A DNA stretch of 41,127 nucleotides from Flavobacteriales bacterium TMED191 (GTDB lineage: Bacteria; Bacteroidota; Bacteroidia; Flavobacteriales; TMED113), in contig NHIO02000035.1 of NCBI GenBank assembly GCA_002171975.2, forward strand, positions 5,943 to 47,069, given 5' to 3'. Positions 1 to 8,398 of the stretch are shown here, piece after piece. Made by a program: the position numbers and the translations under genes. The first letter of the stretch is position 1. Each line of letters starts with the position of its first letter. Under the pieces are notes generated by a model. The model made no database searches. It saw only the letters and a list, made by a program, of their open reading frames with translations, and had not been told where the DNA came from.

Positions 1-2
1 TA

Positions 3-347
3 ACAAAAAAACAAACTACTAAAGCAAAGGTTGTAAAAAAAACAAAAGTAAAAAAAGCTCCTAGTAAAGAATCAATGGAGTCTGGTTCTCTCAGTATCAT
101 GATTCTAGCAATTGTTGGAATTATATTATTAGTATACTTCGGTACTTCGACAGAAGTATCTGTAGATGTAAAAGTTGGTGATAAAAATACAGAAGAGATA
201 ATACAAAACAATACAATTACAATTTCAGGTAAAACATATAAATCTTCACTAGAAGCTTACTCAATTTTAAAAGCAATCCCACAAACAAGACTAACTAATG
301 AAGAGACTGGTTTCGTGGAAAGCTACACGTTGGAAAGCTATAAATAG
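3..347 (+). CDS. Partial Lys-rich single-pass membrane protein, unknown
   Basis: I do not recognise this protein. The frame is open to the left edge, so the 5' end is missing. The first visible ATG, at 75, is probably internal, because the 24 codons before it encode a very Lys/Thr/Ala-rich stretch (repeated KK, TKVKKAP) that looks like a genuine basic cytoplasmic tail. A hydrophobic helix follows (SIMILAIVGIILLVYFG), then a polar domain of about 70 residues that probably sits on the far side of the membrane. Part of that domain reads ITISGKTYKSSLEAYSIL. It ends 12 bp before yebC on the same strand, so the two are likely co-transcribed. Function is unknown and topology is inferred from composition only. 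Confidence 0.6.
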   Translation, partial: TKKQTTKAKVVKKTKVKKAPSKESMESGSLSIMILAIVGIILLVYFGTSTEVSVDVKVGDKNTEEIIQNNTITISGKTYKSSLEAYSILKAIPQTRLTNEETGFVESYTLESYK

Positions 348-359
348 GTATTTTCATTT

Positions 360-1118
360 ATGGCAGGACACAGTAAATGGGCAAATATAAAACATAGAAA
401 GGGGGCCCAAGATGCAAAAAGAGGTAAAGTATTCACTAAAATTATAAAAGAAATTTCGGTGGCGGTAAAGGAGGGTGGACATGACCCCGACTCTAACCCT
501 AGGCTTAGGGCAGCAATTCAAAATGCTAAAAGTGTCAATATGCCTAAAGAAAATGTACAGAGAGCAATAAAAAAAGCTAGTGGAGATGATGCTGATACAT
601 ATTTTGAGGCAACCTACGAGGGCTATGCACCTAACGGAATTGCTATATTTATCGAGTGTACCACTGATAACATCAACAGAACTGTTGCCGAAGTAAGATC
701 TGTATTTAATAAGTCTGGGGGGGAACTTGGTAAAAATGGTTCGTTAGAATATCTGTTTGAAAAGAAAGGGGTTTTTTTAATTGACAAAACACAATTCCCT
801 CAAAGTCTAGATGAAGTTGAAATGGAATTAATCGATTATGGTTTAGAAGAATTTGAGGTGGAAAAAAATTTATGTACAATAATATGTCATTTTGATAAAT
901 TTGGATTAATCCAAGAAAAATTAACAAGTATGTCTATTGAAGCCCAATCTGCTAATATTCAACGTATAGCAAATGACATAATTACCTTGACAAATGAAGA
1001 AAGTATAAAAATACTAAGTATTATAGAAAAGTTTGAAGATTTAGATGATGTGCAGCAGGTTTTTCACAATTTAAAACTTACTAAAAAAATAATTGAAAAA
1101 TACAACCATGAAGCATAA
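360..1118 (+). CDS. yebC: YebC/PmpR family transcriptional/translational regulator
   Basis: The 252-residue product starts with the family hallmark MAGHSKWANIKHRKGAQDAKRGK and continues with PRLRAAIQNAKSVNMPKENVQRAI and the YEGYAPNGIAIFIECTTDN block, giving the standard three-domain YebC fold at normal length. Members are cytoplasmic. They have been described as DNA-binding regulators, and more recently some act on ribosomes at proline-rich stretches. Which role applies here cannot be read from the sequence. The stop codon overlaps the purD start by 11 bp, so the two genes are translationally linked. The start at 360 is fixed by the conserved N-terminus. Confidence 0.95.
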   Translation: MAGHSKWANIKHRKGAQDAKRGKVFTKIIKEISVAVKEGGHDPDSNPRLRAAIQNAKSVNMPKENVQRAIKKASGDDADTYFEATYEGYAPNGIAIFIECTTDNINRTVAEVRSVFNKSGGELGKNGSLEYLFEKKGVFLIDKTQFPQSLDEVEMELIDYGLEEFEVEKNLCTIICHFDKFGLIQEKLTSMSIEAQSANIQRIANDIITLTNEESIKILSIIEKFEDLDDVQQVFHNLKLTKKIIEKYNHEA

Positions 1119-2403
1119 TTCAATCAATGTATTAATATTAGGTTCAGGTGGACGAGAACATGCAATTGCCTGGAAAATTAAAAAAAGTGAACTTTTAGAT
1201 AAATTATTTGTGGCACCTGGTAATTCTGGCACTTCAAAAATTGCCACTAATATTGATCTTAATATTAACGATTTTAATTGTGTTAAAAATCAAATTATAG
1301 AACACCAAATTCATGTACTAGTAGTTGGGCCAGAAGTCCCTTTAGTTAATGGCTTACATAATAGGATTAAACATGATGAAGATACTAAACATGTTATTGT
1401 AATAGGCCCCAAAAAAGAAGGAGCAATGCTAGAGGGAAGCAAGTCATTTGCCAAAGAATTTATGCAAAAAAATAATATTCCTACAGCTAAATATAAAAAA
1501 TTTAAATCGACAAGTATTAAAGATGCTAAATCCTTCTTAAAAACTATGTCATCACCGTATGTAATAAAAGTTGATGGTCTAGCAGCAGGAAAAGGGGTAT
1601 TTATTTGTGAGCATATAAATGATGCTAATAATGTTTTGGAAGATCTTGCTCGAAATTCAAAGTTTGGTGAAGCGGGAAAAAATATAGTTATTGAAGAATT
1701 TTTAAATGGCATAGAGATGTCTGTCTTTATTTTGACAAATGGCAGTTCATACAAAATAATGCCATCAGCCAAAGATTATAAAAGAATCGGAGAAAATGAC
1801 ACTGGCTTAAATACTGGTGGTATGGGAGCAATATCTCCTGTACCTTTTATAAATTCAGATTTGCAGGCAAAAATTGAAAAAAAAATCATTAATCCTACCA
1901 TTGAGGGGTTAAAGAAAGACGGAATAGACTATATAGGTTTCATATTTTTTGGACTTATTAATGTTGACGGAGAACCATTTGTAATTGAATATAATGCTCG
2001 TCTTGGAGACCCCGAAACACAAGCCATTCTACCAAGAATTGATTCAGATTTATTAAAGTTATTCGTTAATATCGAAAACAATAACTCGTTTAAAAGCCTG
2101 CCTATAAAAACAAGCCAACTAAGTGCTTGTACCGTAATTTTAAGCTCAGGAGGTTACCCAGAAAAATATAGTAAAGGCCATGCTGTTGATGGGCTTAATA
2201 ATATCAGTAAATCAATTCCTTTTCACGCTGGATTAAAATTAGAAAACACAACTCATTTAACAAATGGCGGGCGTGTTCTAGCGGTTACTTCTTTACATAA
2301 AGAAACTCAAACTGCTATTAAAACATGTTACGCTAGTGTAGGAAAAATCAATTTTAAAAATATGTATTTTAGAAGAGATATTGGTCAAGATATAATTAAA
2401 TAA
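1108..2403 (+). CDS. purD: Phosphoribosylamine-glycine ligase
   Basis: This enzyme joins glycine to 5-phosphoribosylamine using ATP, giving GAR, the second step of de novo purine synthesis. The N-terminal signature GSGGREHA is at residues 12-18, GPEVPLV is at 74-80, an ATP-grasp region follows (KVDGLAAGKGV), and the metal/ATP-binding block is EYNARLGDPETQ. Length (431 aa) is typical. I chose the ATG at 1108 over a TTG at 1093 because it puts the glycine-rich loop at the usual distance from the N-terminus. The start overlaps yebC by 11 bp. The 3' end overlaps the tail of a small antisense gene (2396-2536). It is purine-linked to purQ downstream and gmk nearby. Confidence 0.96.
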   Translation: MKHNSINVLILGSGGREHAIAWKIKKSELLDKLFVAPGNSGTSKIATNIDLNINDFNCVKNQIIEHQIHVLVVGPEVPLVNGLHNRIKHDEDTKHVIVIGPKKEGAMLEGSKSFAKEFMQKNNIPTAKYKKFKSTSIKDAKSFLKTMSSPYVIKVDGLAAGKGVFICEHINDANNVLEDLARNSKFGEAGKNIVIEEFLNGIEMSVFILTNGSSYKIMPSAKDYKRIGENDTGLNTGGMGAISPVPFINSDLQAKIEKKIINPTIEGLKKDGIDYIGFIFFGLINVDGEPFVIEYNARLGDPETQAILPRIDSDLLKLFVNIENNNSFKSLPIKTSQLSACTVILSSGGYPEKYSKGHAVDGLNNISKSIPFHAGLKLENTTHLTNGGRVLAVTSLHKETQTAIKTCYASVGKINFKNMYFRRDIGQDIIK

Positions 2404-2536
2404 ATTTTCGTAGTGAAATAAAAAATGCTGCTGTAAATAGAACTACAAGTAAAATATTAAAATAGTTGCCCAGAAAAGGAAGAATTGCAAATGATGATTG
2501 AAATAAATCTCCTAACCAATAAAAAAAACTTGTCAT
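2396..2536 (-). CDS. 46-aa membrane mini-protein, DUF6341-like
   Basis: A short frame on the minus strand begins at the ATG at 2536-2534 and ends at TAA 2398-2396. It encodes a 46-residue hydrophobic protein: an amphipathic start (MTSFFYWLGDLFQSSF), one membrane helix (FNILLVVLFTAAFFISL) and a basic end (RKFI). From memory, many Flavobacteriia carry a small protein of this pattern (DUF6341, usually about 70 aa) beside purD and a DUF6427 membrane protein, and both neighbours are present here. The family assignment is therefore an inference from layout and pattern. This copy lacks the charged C-terminal tail. It converges on purD with an 8-bp overlap and diverges from the gene at 2597. Confidence 0.55.
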   Translation of the reverse strand: MTSFFYWLGDLFQSSFAILPFLGNYFNILLVVLFTAAFFISLRKFI

Positions 2537-2596
2537 TATTAAAACATATTTAATTTAATGTTAAAAATAATAATAATTTAATAATAATAAATTTAA
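2537..2596. promoter_or_regulatory. Extremely AT-rich divergent spacer
   Basis: This 60-bp spacer lies between the divergent small gene (ending leftward at 2396) and the membrane protein gene at 2597. It is almost pure A/T with runs of AAT triplets. It should hold both promoters, but I see no clear TTG/TAnnTTTG pair on either strand. Confidence 0.3.
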
Positions 2597-3379
2597 ATGT
2601 TACAAATAATCTCATTTGTAAGCTTAATTGTATTAAATGCAGTAATACTTAATCAAGTGTTAGTACATCATGCAATGATTAAGAAACCTAACTACCTTAG
2701 TATTTTTATTTTTTCATTGTTGGCATTGCCAATAATTCATGTTGAAGACTATTGGATTATTATAATTGCAAACTTTTTACTAGTTTTTACTTTAAATGAA
2801 TTATTTGAATTATCTAACTCTATGGAACCAAAAAAAAAAATACTTAACTCAGGTTTATTGGTGGGATTAATGTCAATAATTAACTTTTATTTTAGTATAT
2901 ATTATTTGCTCATAAACTCTTGTTTAGTATATTATAAGAAATATAATACTAAAAACTGGATAATTCTAAATATTGGATTTTCCGTGCCTTTTGTAATTTT
3001 TTATTCCATCTCTCACTTTACAAATTTAGATTATATTGTTTTAAATACAGATTTAATAAATTCTAACAATCCTCTTAATTATAAGATTTCTTATTCTTTA
3101 ATGATATTAATAGTAATAGTGGCATTAATAGAATTAGGATTTAACTTCCATAAAAAGAAAATAAAATCAAAACAAGCTTTTATTCTTTTGGGTATTATAA
3201 CTCTATTAATAATAAGTCAAATTATCATATGGGGCTTTATGGCGTTTGCATATTTATCTATAATACCGATTACAATATGTGTCAATAATTATTTAATCTA
3301 CACTACACATACACGTTTTCGAACATTTTTAGTAGGTTTGTGGGTAATAATATTTTTATTTGAATTTTTTTATATATGA
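2597..3379 (+). CDS. DUF6427-like polytopic membrane protein
   Basis: This is a 260-residue, very hydrophobic protein with about seven or eight predicted membrane segments, for example near residues 4-24, 35-50, 55-70, 88-110, 120-145, 165-185, 195-225 and 235-258. The motif SGLLVGLMSIINFYFSIYY, and its place next to purD and a DUF6341-like gene, resemble the flavobacterial DUF6427 family as I remember it. No function is established for that family. An in-frame TAA sits directly before the ATG, so the start is firm, although the N-terminus looks shorter than I would expect for the family. The last codon overlaps purQ as ATGA, which indicates translational coupling. Confidence 0.6.
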   Translation: MLQIISFVSLIVLNAVILNQVLVHHAMIKKPNYLSIFIFSLLALPIIHVEDYWIIIIANFLLVFTLNELFELSNSMEPKKKILNSGLLVGLMSIINFYFSIYYLLINSCLVYYKKYNTKNWIILNIGFSVPFVIFYSISHFTNLDYIVLNTDLINSNNPLNYKISYSLMILIVIVALIELGFNFHKKKIKSKQAFILLGIITLLIISQIIIWGFMAFAYLSIIPITICVNNYLIYTTHTRFRTFLVGLWVIIFLFEFFYI

Positions 3380-4077
3380 CATTTGGAGTAGTTGTATTTC
3401 CGGGATCTAATTGTGATGAAGATGCAGTATATGCACTTCAACATGTATTAAAACAGAAAGTGGTAAAACTGTGGCATAAGGACACAAATATACAGGATGT
3501 AGACTTTATTATTTTACCAGGAGGGTTTTCGTATGGAGATTATTTAAGATCTGGAGCAATTGCACGATTTTCTCCAATAATGGAAGAGGTTGTAAAGTTT
3601 GCTAATAATGGGGGGTTTGTTCTTGGTATCTGTAACGGATTCCAAATATTGTGTGAGGCGAAATTATTGCCAGGCACGTTGTTAAGAAATCATAACCATA
3701 GCTTTATTTGTAAAAATGTATTTATAAAACCTCAACACAATCTAACTATTTTTACAGAAAATATAGGAGACAAAGCTATATTTAAAATACCTATAGCACA
3801 CGCTGAAGGTTGTTATTTTGCCGATGAAAATACTCTACAAGAAATTATTGATAATAAGCAAATTATATTTAAATATTGCGACGAATTAGGTGAAATAAAT
3901 AAAAGAGCTAATCCTAATGGATCTCTTAAAAATATTGCAGGAATATGTAATAAGAAAAGGAATGTGTTTGGTATGATGCCACATCCCGAAAGAGCTTGTG
4001 ATTCAAAACTAAATAATGAGGATGGTCAACTGATATTAGAAGGGGCAATTAGTATGTTTAAAAATATGGGGAAGTAA
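3376..4077 (+). CDS. purQ: FGAM synthase glutaminase subunit PurQ
   Basis: PurQ is a class I glutamine amidotransferase that supplies ammonia to PurL for making formylglycinamidine ribonucleotide in purine synthesis. Visible hallmarks are VVVFPGSNCDED at the N-terminus, LPGGFSYGDYLRSGAIAR at 48-64, the nucleophile C86 in GICNGFQ, and the triad partners H203 and E205 in MMPHPER. Length (233 aa) is that of a stand-alone PurQ, not the fused large PurL found in many Bacteroidota. The genome therefore probably uses the three-part PurS/PurQ/PurL system, with PurS and PurL elsewhere. The start overlaps the upstream membrane protein stop (ATGA). Confidence 0.95.
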   Translation: MTFGVVVFPGSNCDEDAVYALQHVLKQKVVKLWHKDTNIQDVDFIILPGGFSYGDYLRSGAIARFSPIMEEVVKFANNGGFVLGICNGFQILCEAKLLPGTLLRNHNHSFICKNVFIKPQHNLTIFTENIGDKAIFKIPIAHAEGCYFADENTLQEIIDNKQIIFKYCDELGEINKRANPNGSLKNIAGICNKKRNVFGMMPHPERACDSKLNNEDGQLILEGAISMFKNMGK

Positions 4078-4123
4078 CTAACTCATATTATAGCACCGAT
4101 TAATTATACTTAGTTACCTCCCC
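4068..4123. terminator. Long inverted repeat between convergent purQ and nadD
   Basis: Arms at 4068-4081 and 4110-4123 pair over 14 positions with one A/C mismatch (GGGGAAGTAACTAA against TTAGTTACCTCCCC), with a 28-nt loop. Read on the minus strand, the hairpin is followed by CATATTTTT, so it could end leftward transcripts. The left arm includes the purQ stop codon. The loop is long for an intrinsic terminator. Confidence 0.45.
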
Positions 4124-4170
4124 ACCCCAATACTATCTCTAACCTATACTAAACAATTACCGTGCCAAAC

Positions 4171-4836
4171 TTACTTTAAGCCTAAATACAAATCATTATT
4201 CTCAATGTACTGAATAACTATTTGAGGCAATAAATGATGTAATTTTTGAACATTTTTAGAATGATTTGTAATTTCATTCTTCAATGATTGAAATAAATTA
4301 TTTTTACATGAAAATAATTCTCGAATTTGGGATGATGAAATTTCAACATCTAATCCATCTAAAATAATATGTCGATTTTTTTGAGCAAATTGAACAAAAC
4401 ATATTTCGTCGTTTAAAAATTTAGTAGTACTACGTTGATATATAAAGAATCGATAATTTTTCAATAAATACGCTGACTTATACCACTCACCTTTAATCAA
4501 ACTAATATAATTATCTAAACCTACTATAATTGAAAATTCATGCTTCTCACCAAACTGAGAATTCAGAAAACTTAATGTGTTAAATGTATAATTTGGATAT
4601 TCTAATTGGAATTCTATTTTTGATGCAAAAAATTTCGAAAACGACTGTATAGCAAGTTCAACCATTTTAAATCGATGGTGTCTAGATGCAATTATACTAT
4701 TTTTTTTAAATGGGCTTTGAGGTGTAACAACAAACCAAACCTGATCAAGTAAGTTGGTAGATATTGCATTTTCAACAATTGCCAAATGTCCGTTGTGAAT
4801 TGGGTCAAAAGTTCCAAATAACAAGCCTACTTTCAT
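4171..4836 (-). CDS. nadD: Nicotinate-nucleotide adenylyltransferase
   Basis: NadD transfers AMP from ATP to nicotinate mononucleotide, giving deamido-NAD in NAD synthesis. The nucleotidyltransferase motif GTFDPIHNGHL is at residues 8-18, followed by VVTPQSPFKK and RFKMVELAI. The C-terminal ISSSQIRELF corresponds to the family ISSTxIR motif. The length of 221 aa is normal, slightly long at the C-terminus. It is the last gene of a yicC-gmk-nadD run. Its ATG overlaps the gmk stop as ATGA, an arrangement common in Flavobacteriia. Confidence 0.94.
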   Translation of the reverse strand: MKVGLLFGTFDPIHNGHLAIVENAISTNLLDQVWFVVTPQSPFKKNSIIASRHHRFKMVELAIQSFSKFFASKIEFQLEYPNYTFNTLSFLNSQFGEKHEFSIIVGLDNYISLIKGEWYKSAYLLKNYRFFIYQRSTTKFLNDEICFVQFAQKNRHIILDGLDVEISSSQIRELFSCKNNLFQSLKNEITNHSKNVQKLHHLLPQIVIQYIENNDLYLGLK

Positions 4837-5408
4837 TTTATTAAAAAATCTTTTACGTAATTATAAATTTTAGACTGGGCTAATTCTAAATCATCATTAA
4901 TTACCATACAGTCCATTTCATTGCCAAACTTCATTTCTTCTTGCATTTTGTTAATTCGGTAATTTAAATCTTGTTTAGATTCTGTTTCTCTTTCAATTAG
5001 CCTTTTTGTTGCAACTTCAATAGAAGGAGGCTGAATATAAATAGTGAGGGCATTTTTTTTAAAGTATTTTTTAATGCTCAGAGCCCCCTTAACATCAACA
5101 TCGAATAAAATATTTTTTCCAGATTTAAGAATGAGTTCAGCAGAAGACTTAAGAGTGCCATAAAAATGATTTACATATACCTCTTCCCATTCCAAAAATT
5201 CGTCACAATCAATTTTATTTTTGAATTCTAAATTAGATAAAAATAAATAATCTTTTCCATGAACTTCGGATGGTCTTTGAGCGCGGCTGCATGCTGATAT
5301 CGAAAATTCTAAATTAAATTCTTTTCTGTTCAAAAGATAATTAACCAAAGTGGTCTTTCCCGAACCACTAACACCTGAAACTATAATAATCTTACTTGGC
5401 AATAACAC
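4833..5408 (-). CDS. gmk: Guanylate kinase
   Basis: Gmk phosphorylates GMP or dGMP to the diphosphate. The P-loop GVSGSGKTT is at residues 12-20, the GMP-binding region is SACSRAQRPSEVHGKDYLFL, and the LID/core segment is KNILFDVDVKGALSIKKYF. Length (191 aa) is typical. The frame opens with GTG at 5408, whose G is shared with the yicC stop (TAGTG). There is no ATG before the P-loop, so the start is GTG, or the TTG two codons later. This tight junction implies coupling to yicC upstream, and the 3' end overlaps nadD. Confidence 0.95.
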   Translation of the reverse strand: MLLPSKIIIVSGVSGSGKTTLVNYLLNRKEFNLEFSISACSRAQRPSEVHGKDYLFLSNLEFKNKIDCDEFLEWEEVYVNHFYGTLKSSAELILKSGKNILFDVDVKGALSIKKYFKKNALTIYIQPPSIEVATKRLIERETESKQDLNYRINKMQEEMKFGNEMDCMVINDDLELAQSKIYNYVKDFLIK

Positions 5409-6265
5409 TATAAAATATTTTGTAATTGTTCTTTTGTTTTCTCTATATATTCCTTCATCTCGACAACATACTTTTGAACATCAAAATTGTTAGCTTTAGA
5501 TCCAATGGTATTTATTTCACGTAAAATTTCTTGCGCTAAAAAAGATAATTTTCTTCCAGAATGTTTTTCCTTAAGTGTGTCAAAAAAAAAGTCACAATGA
5601 CTCCCAAGCCTAACCTTCTCCTCAGTTATATCATACTTTTCAAAATAATAAATCATTTCTTGCTCTAATCTTGAAGTATCATAATTTACAGTGCCTTGAA
5701 TTGATTTCAGCTTTTTTAATAATTTATCTTTTTTGTGTTGTATTCTTTTCTTTTCTAAAAGGGTTAATTTTTTGGTTATATTCTTGATGTTCTTAATGTA
5801 TAATTTTATTTCTCTTGTTAATTTTAAGCCCTCCTTTTTTCTATAATTAACTAAATCTAATATTGAGACATCTACATAATGCAATAATTTCTTTTTTAAA
5901 TCAGTTGTTAATTTAAAAGAGCTGGCACTAAAAATATCAGGTAAAGAAACAGCTGCATTTAGAATTTGACCAGAGTCAGAATCTGGAGATACTTCTTTTA
6001 ACATTTTGATATGTCGCCGCAATTTTTTTAAATCTAAGGTCAACTTTTTATCATTCGTTAGTTCTATAATTCTAAAATCAATTTTACCACGCAGTAATAA
6101 TTTATCAATTGACTTCTTTATTGCAGGTTCTAAATCAAATAAATAGCGGGGTGCTTTAATACTAATATCTAAACCTTTTGTACTGTTCAAAGATTTTATA
6201 ATTATTGAAAATTTTAAATTATCAATTTTAAAATCTTTTTTTGTGTAACCCGTCATTGAGAACAT
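5408..6265 (-). CDS. yicC: YicC/YloC family endoribonuclease
   Basis: The 285-residue product begins MFSMTGYTKK, the classical YicC start (usually SMTGFG), continues with IIIKSLNSTKGLDISIKAPRYL, and has the C-terminal block RLGSHCDFFFDTLKEKHSGRKLSFLAQEILREINTIGSKAN, which matches the family's GRKLDFLxQExxREINTxxSK signature. E. coli YicC is described as an RNase involved in small-RNA decay; catalytic details here are inferred. It heads the yicC-gmk-nadD operon and touches gmk by one base. It is cytoplasmic, with Lys-rich coiled helices in the middle. Confidence 0.93.
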   Translation of the reverse strand: MFSMTGYTKKDFKIDNLKFSIIIKSLNSTKGLDISIKAPRYLFDLEPAIKKSIDKLLLRGKIDFRIIELTNDKKLTLDLKKLRRHIKMLKEVSPDSDSGQILNAAVSLPDIFSASSFKLTTDLKKKLLHYVDVSILDLVNYRKKEGLKLTREIKLYIKNIKNITKKLTLLEKKRIQHKKDKLLKKLKSIQGTVNYDTSRLEQEMIYYFEKYDITEEKVRLGSHCDFFFDTLKEKHSGRKLSFLAQEILREINTIGSKANNFDVQKYVVEMKEYIEKTKEQLQNIL

Positions 6266-6313
6266 TATAGTTAATATTTTTTAATATAAAACACAATATA
6301 CAAAAACTACATC

Positions 6314-7189
6314 TCAAATGACTCTTCTATTAATTACAAAATATACACCTATAAATATAAAAGTAGCTGCAAGTATTTTAATAGTAGACAATGTGTCTTT
6401 ACCAAAAGTAATTGATAATAGTGTAGCTAATAAAGGCTGCAAGTATATATAAAATGCTACGGTTGATGCTCTTAAATTACTAATTGCATATATATTTAAA
6501 AAATAGGCACCACATGTAGTAAATAATACTACAAAAATAATTTTTAAAATTATATCCAATGGAACTATAGTTGAAGATAATAATGATAATTCCGACCAAC
6601 CTATTGGGAAAATAAAAACCAAACCAATTAAAAAAATTGTTTTTAAAACAGTAACGGGATGATATTTCAACATCATTTTTTTTATTAAAATAAGATACAA
6701 AGCATATGAGCTAGCATTTAAAAAGACTAAAAAATCTCCTAAACTATTAATACTTAAAGATACTCCATTCGAAATTAGTAACCCAGCCCCTATCAAACCT
6801 AAAGAAACTCCTAAAAACCTTTTAAAAGATCGCTCTTCATTAGACAATATACAGGATATAATATATACTATTAATGGGGTAGTAATCATAATTAAAGAGG
6901 CATTAATAGGGCTTGTAATGCTCAAGCCCTTAAAAAAACATAACATATTAATGACTACACCAAAAAGAGCACACATGACCAAATAACCTAAATCCTTTTT
7001 CTGTATTTTTTCCTTAACAAGGAAATAGTGAATTAATGAAAACACTAAACAAGCGCCTAATACACGTAGTAAAATAAAACCATAGGGTCCAAGATAATGA
7101 GGCATAACATCTTTAGCAAAAATATAGTTGATAGCATATATACTATTTGCTAAAAACAATGCAAGATGAGAAAATATAATTTTAGTCAT
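6314..7189 (-). CDS. EamA-type DMT family transporter
   Basis: A 291-residue inner-membrane protein with ten predicted helices arranged as two EamA repeats. The first repeat has NYIFAKDVMPHYLGPYGFILLRVLGA near the N-terminus and SITSPINASLIMITTPLIVYIIS. The second has AISNLRASTVAFYIYLQPLLATLLS near the C-terminus, the usual drug/metabolite transporter pattern. The substrate cannot be predicted; export of amino acids or metabolites is common in the family. It is transcribed alone and divergently from the PLP enzyme at 7247. A candidate promoter lies inside the start of that neighbour. Confidence 0.88.
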   Translation of the reverse strand: MTKIIFSHLALFLANSIYAINYIFAKDVMPHYLGPYGFILLRVLGACLVFSLIHYFLVKEKIQKKDLGYLVMCALFGVVINMLCFFKGLSITSPINASLIMITTPLIVYIISCILSNEERSFKRFLGVSLGLIGAGLLISNGVSLSINSLGDFLVFLNASSYALYLILIKKMMLKYHPVTVLKTIFLIGLVFIFPIGWSELSLLSSTIVPLDIILKIIFVVLFTTCGAYFLNIYAISNLRASTVAFYIYLQPLLATLLSITFGKDTLSTIKILAATFIFIGVYFVINRRVI

Positions 7190-7230
7190 TTTAATATTTA
7201 AATGAATGTTTGTTTTTTCTTAATTTGGAA

Positions 7231-7263
7231 CAAAAATAATTTATTTATGAAATTTGGAACCAA
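7231..7263 (-). promoter_or_regulatory. Candidate promoter for the EamA transporter gene
   Basis: On the minus strand, TTG (7263-7261) is followed after 22 nt by TATTTTTG (7238-7231). This matches the Bacteroidota consensus TTG-N17-23-TAnnTTTG. It would start transcription near 7224, about 35 nt before the ATG at 7189. The -33 element lies within the first codons of the divergent gene at 7247. Confidence 0.4.
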
Positions 7264-8398
7264 AGTTATCCACTCAGGACTAGAAACAGACCCATCTACA
7301 GGCGCAATTATTACCCCAATATATCAAACATCTACATATGTGCAAAAATCACCTGGCGAAAATATGGGATTTGAATACTCAAGAACAAAAAATCCAACTA
7401 GAAGTGCATTAGAAAAAAGTATTGCATCTATTGAAAATGGTAATTTTTCTATTTGCTACTCAAGTGGAATGGGAGCTGCAGATGCGATAATTAAATTACT
7501 AAAACCCGGAGACAAAGTTATCTCAAATAATGATATCTATGGCGGTACATATCGCATGTTTGAACAAGTATTTAAAAATTTTGGCATTGAATTTTTTTAT
7601 ACTGATTTAACTAATTTGGAGTCATTACCGAGTCTAATTTGCAGTAAAACAAAAATGATCTGGATCGAAACACCATCCAATCCTTTAATGAATATTATCG
7701 ATATTAATAAAATATATCAATTAATTGATAAGAGATCTGATATTATTTTAGTTGCTGATAATACATTTGCCACGCCTGCATTACAAAATCCTCTGGATTT
7801 AGGTGCAGATATTGTTCTACATTCAGCAACAAAATACATAGGTGGTCATTCTGATATTATTTTGGGCGCACTAATTACAAATAATCATAAATTATATGAA
7901 AAACTATTCTTAATAACTAAAAGCTGTGGAGCTGTTCCAGGCCCCATGGACTGCTTTCTTGCATTAAGAGGAATTAAAACATTAGAAATAAGAATGGAAA
8001 GACATTGTGAAAACGCAAAAAAAATATTTGAATTTTTATCAAGTCGAGATGAAGTTCAGAATATTTACTGGCCAGGAAATCACGAACATAAAAATCATAT
8101 TATTGCTAAAAAACAAATGAAAGACTTTGGGGGAATGTTGTCTTTTAATTTAAAAAATAATTCATTTGAAAATGCAAAAAAAATTATTTCATCAACTAAA
8201 CTATTTAAGCTAGCCGAATCCCTTGGAGGTGTAGAATCCTTAATCTCGCATCCAGCATCTATGACTCATGCAAGTATTCCAAAGTCTGAAAGAGAAAAAA
8301 ATAATTTATCTGAATCGTTAATTAGAGTTAGTATTGGAATTGAAAATAATGAAGACCTTATAAAAGACCTGAAAAATGCATTATTAGCTATCGAATAG
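7247..8398 (+). CDS. Trans-sulfuration PLP enzyme (cystathionine gamma-synthase/lyase family)
   Basis: A 383-residue member of the Cys/Met-metabolism PLP family. MKFGTKVIHSG is the typical start, so I prefer ATG 7247 over ATG 7202, which would add 15 atypical residues. Motifs are PIYQTSTYVQ, YSRTKNPTRSALE, ISNNDIYGGTYRMF, IETPSNPLMNIID, and the PLP lysine K196 in HSATKYIGGHSD. The C-terminal SLGGVESLISHPASMTHA is also conserved. Members make cystathionine from an activated homoserine and cysteine (MetB) or split cystathionine (gamma-lyase). These are hard to tell apart by eye, so no symbol is given. It stands alone, with no methionine or cysteine pathway neighbour in view. Confidence 0.9.
   Translation: MKFGTKVIHSGLETDPSTGAIITPIYQTSTYVQKSPGENMGFEYSRTKNPTRSALEKSIASIENGNFSICYSSGMGAADAIIKLLKPGDKVISNNDIYGGTYRMFEQVFKNFGIEFFYTDLTNLESLPSLICSKTKMIWIETPSNPLMNIIDINKIYQLIDKRSDIILVADNTFATPALQNPLDLGADIVLHSATKYIGGHSDIILGALITNNHKLYEKLFLITKSCGAVPGPMDCFLALRGIKTLEIRMERHCENAKKIFEFLSSRDEVQNIYWPGNHEHKNHIIAKKQMKDFGGMLSFNLKNNSFENAKKIISSTKLFKLAESLGGVESLISHPASMTHASIPKSEREKNNLSESLIRVSIGIENNEDLIKDLKNALLAIE

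Noticed and set aside
1311..1772. Open frame of 153 codons on the minus strand
   Set aside because: It is antisense inside purD with no recognisable domain. The purD frame explains the sequence.
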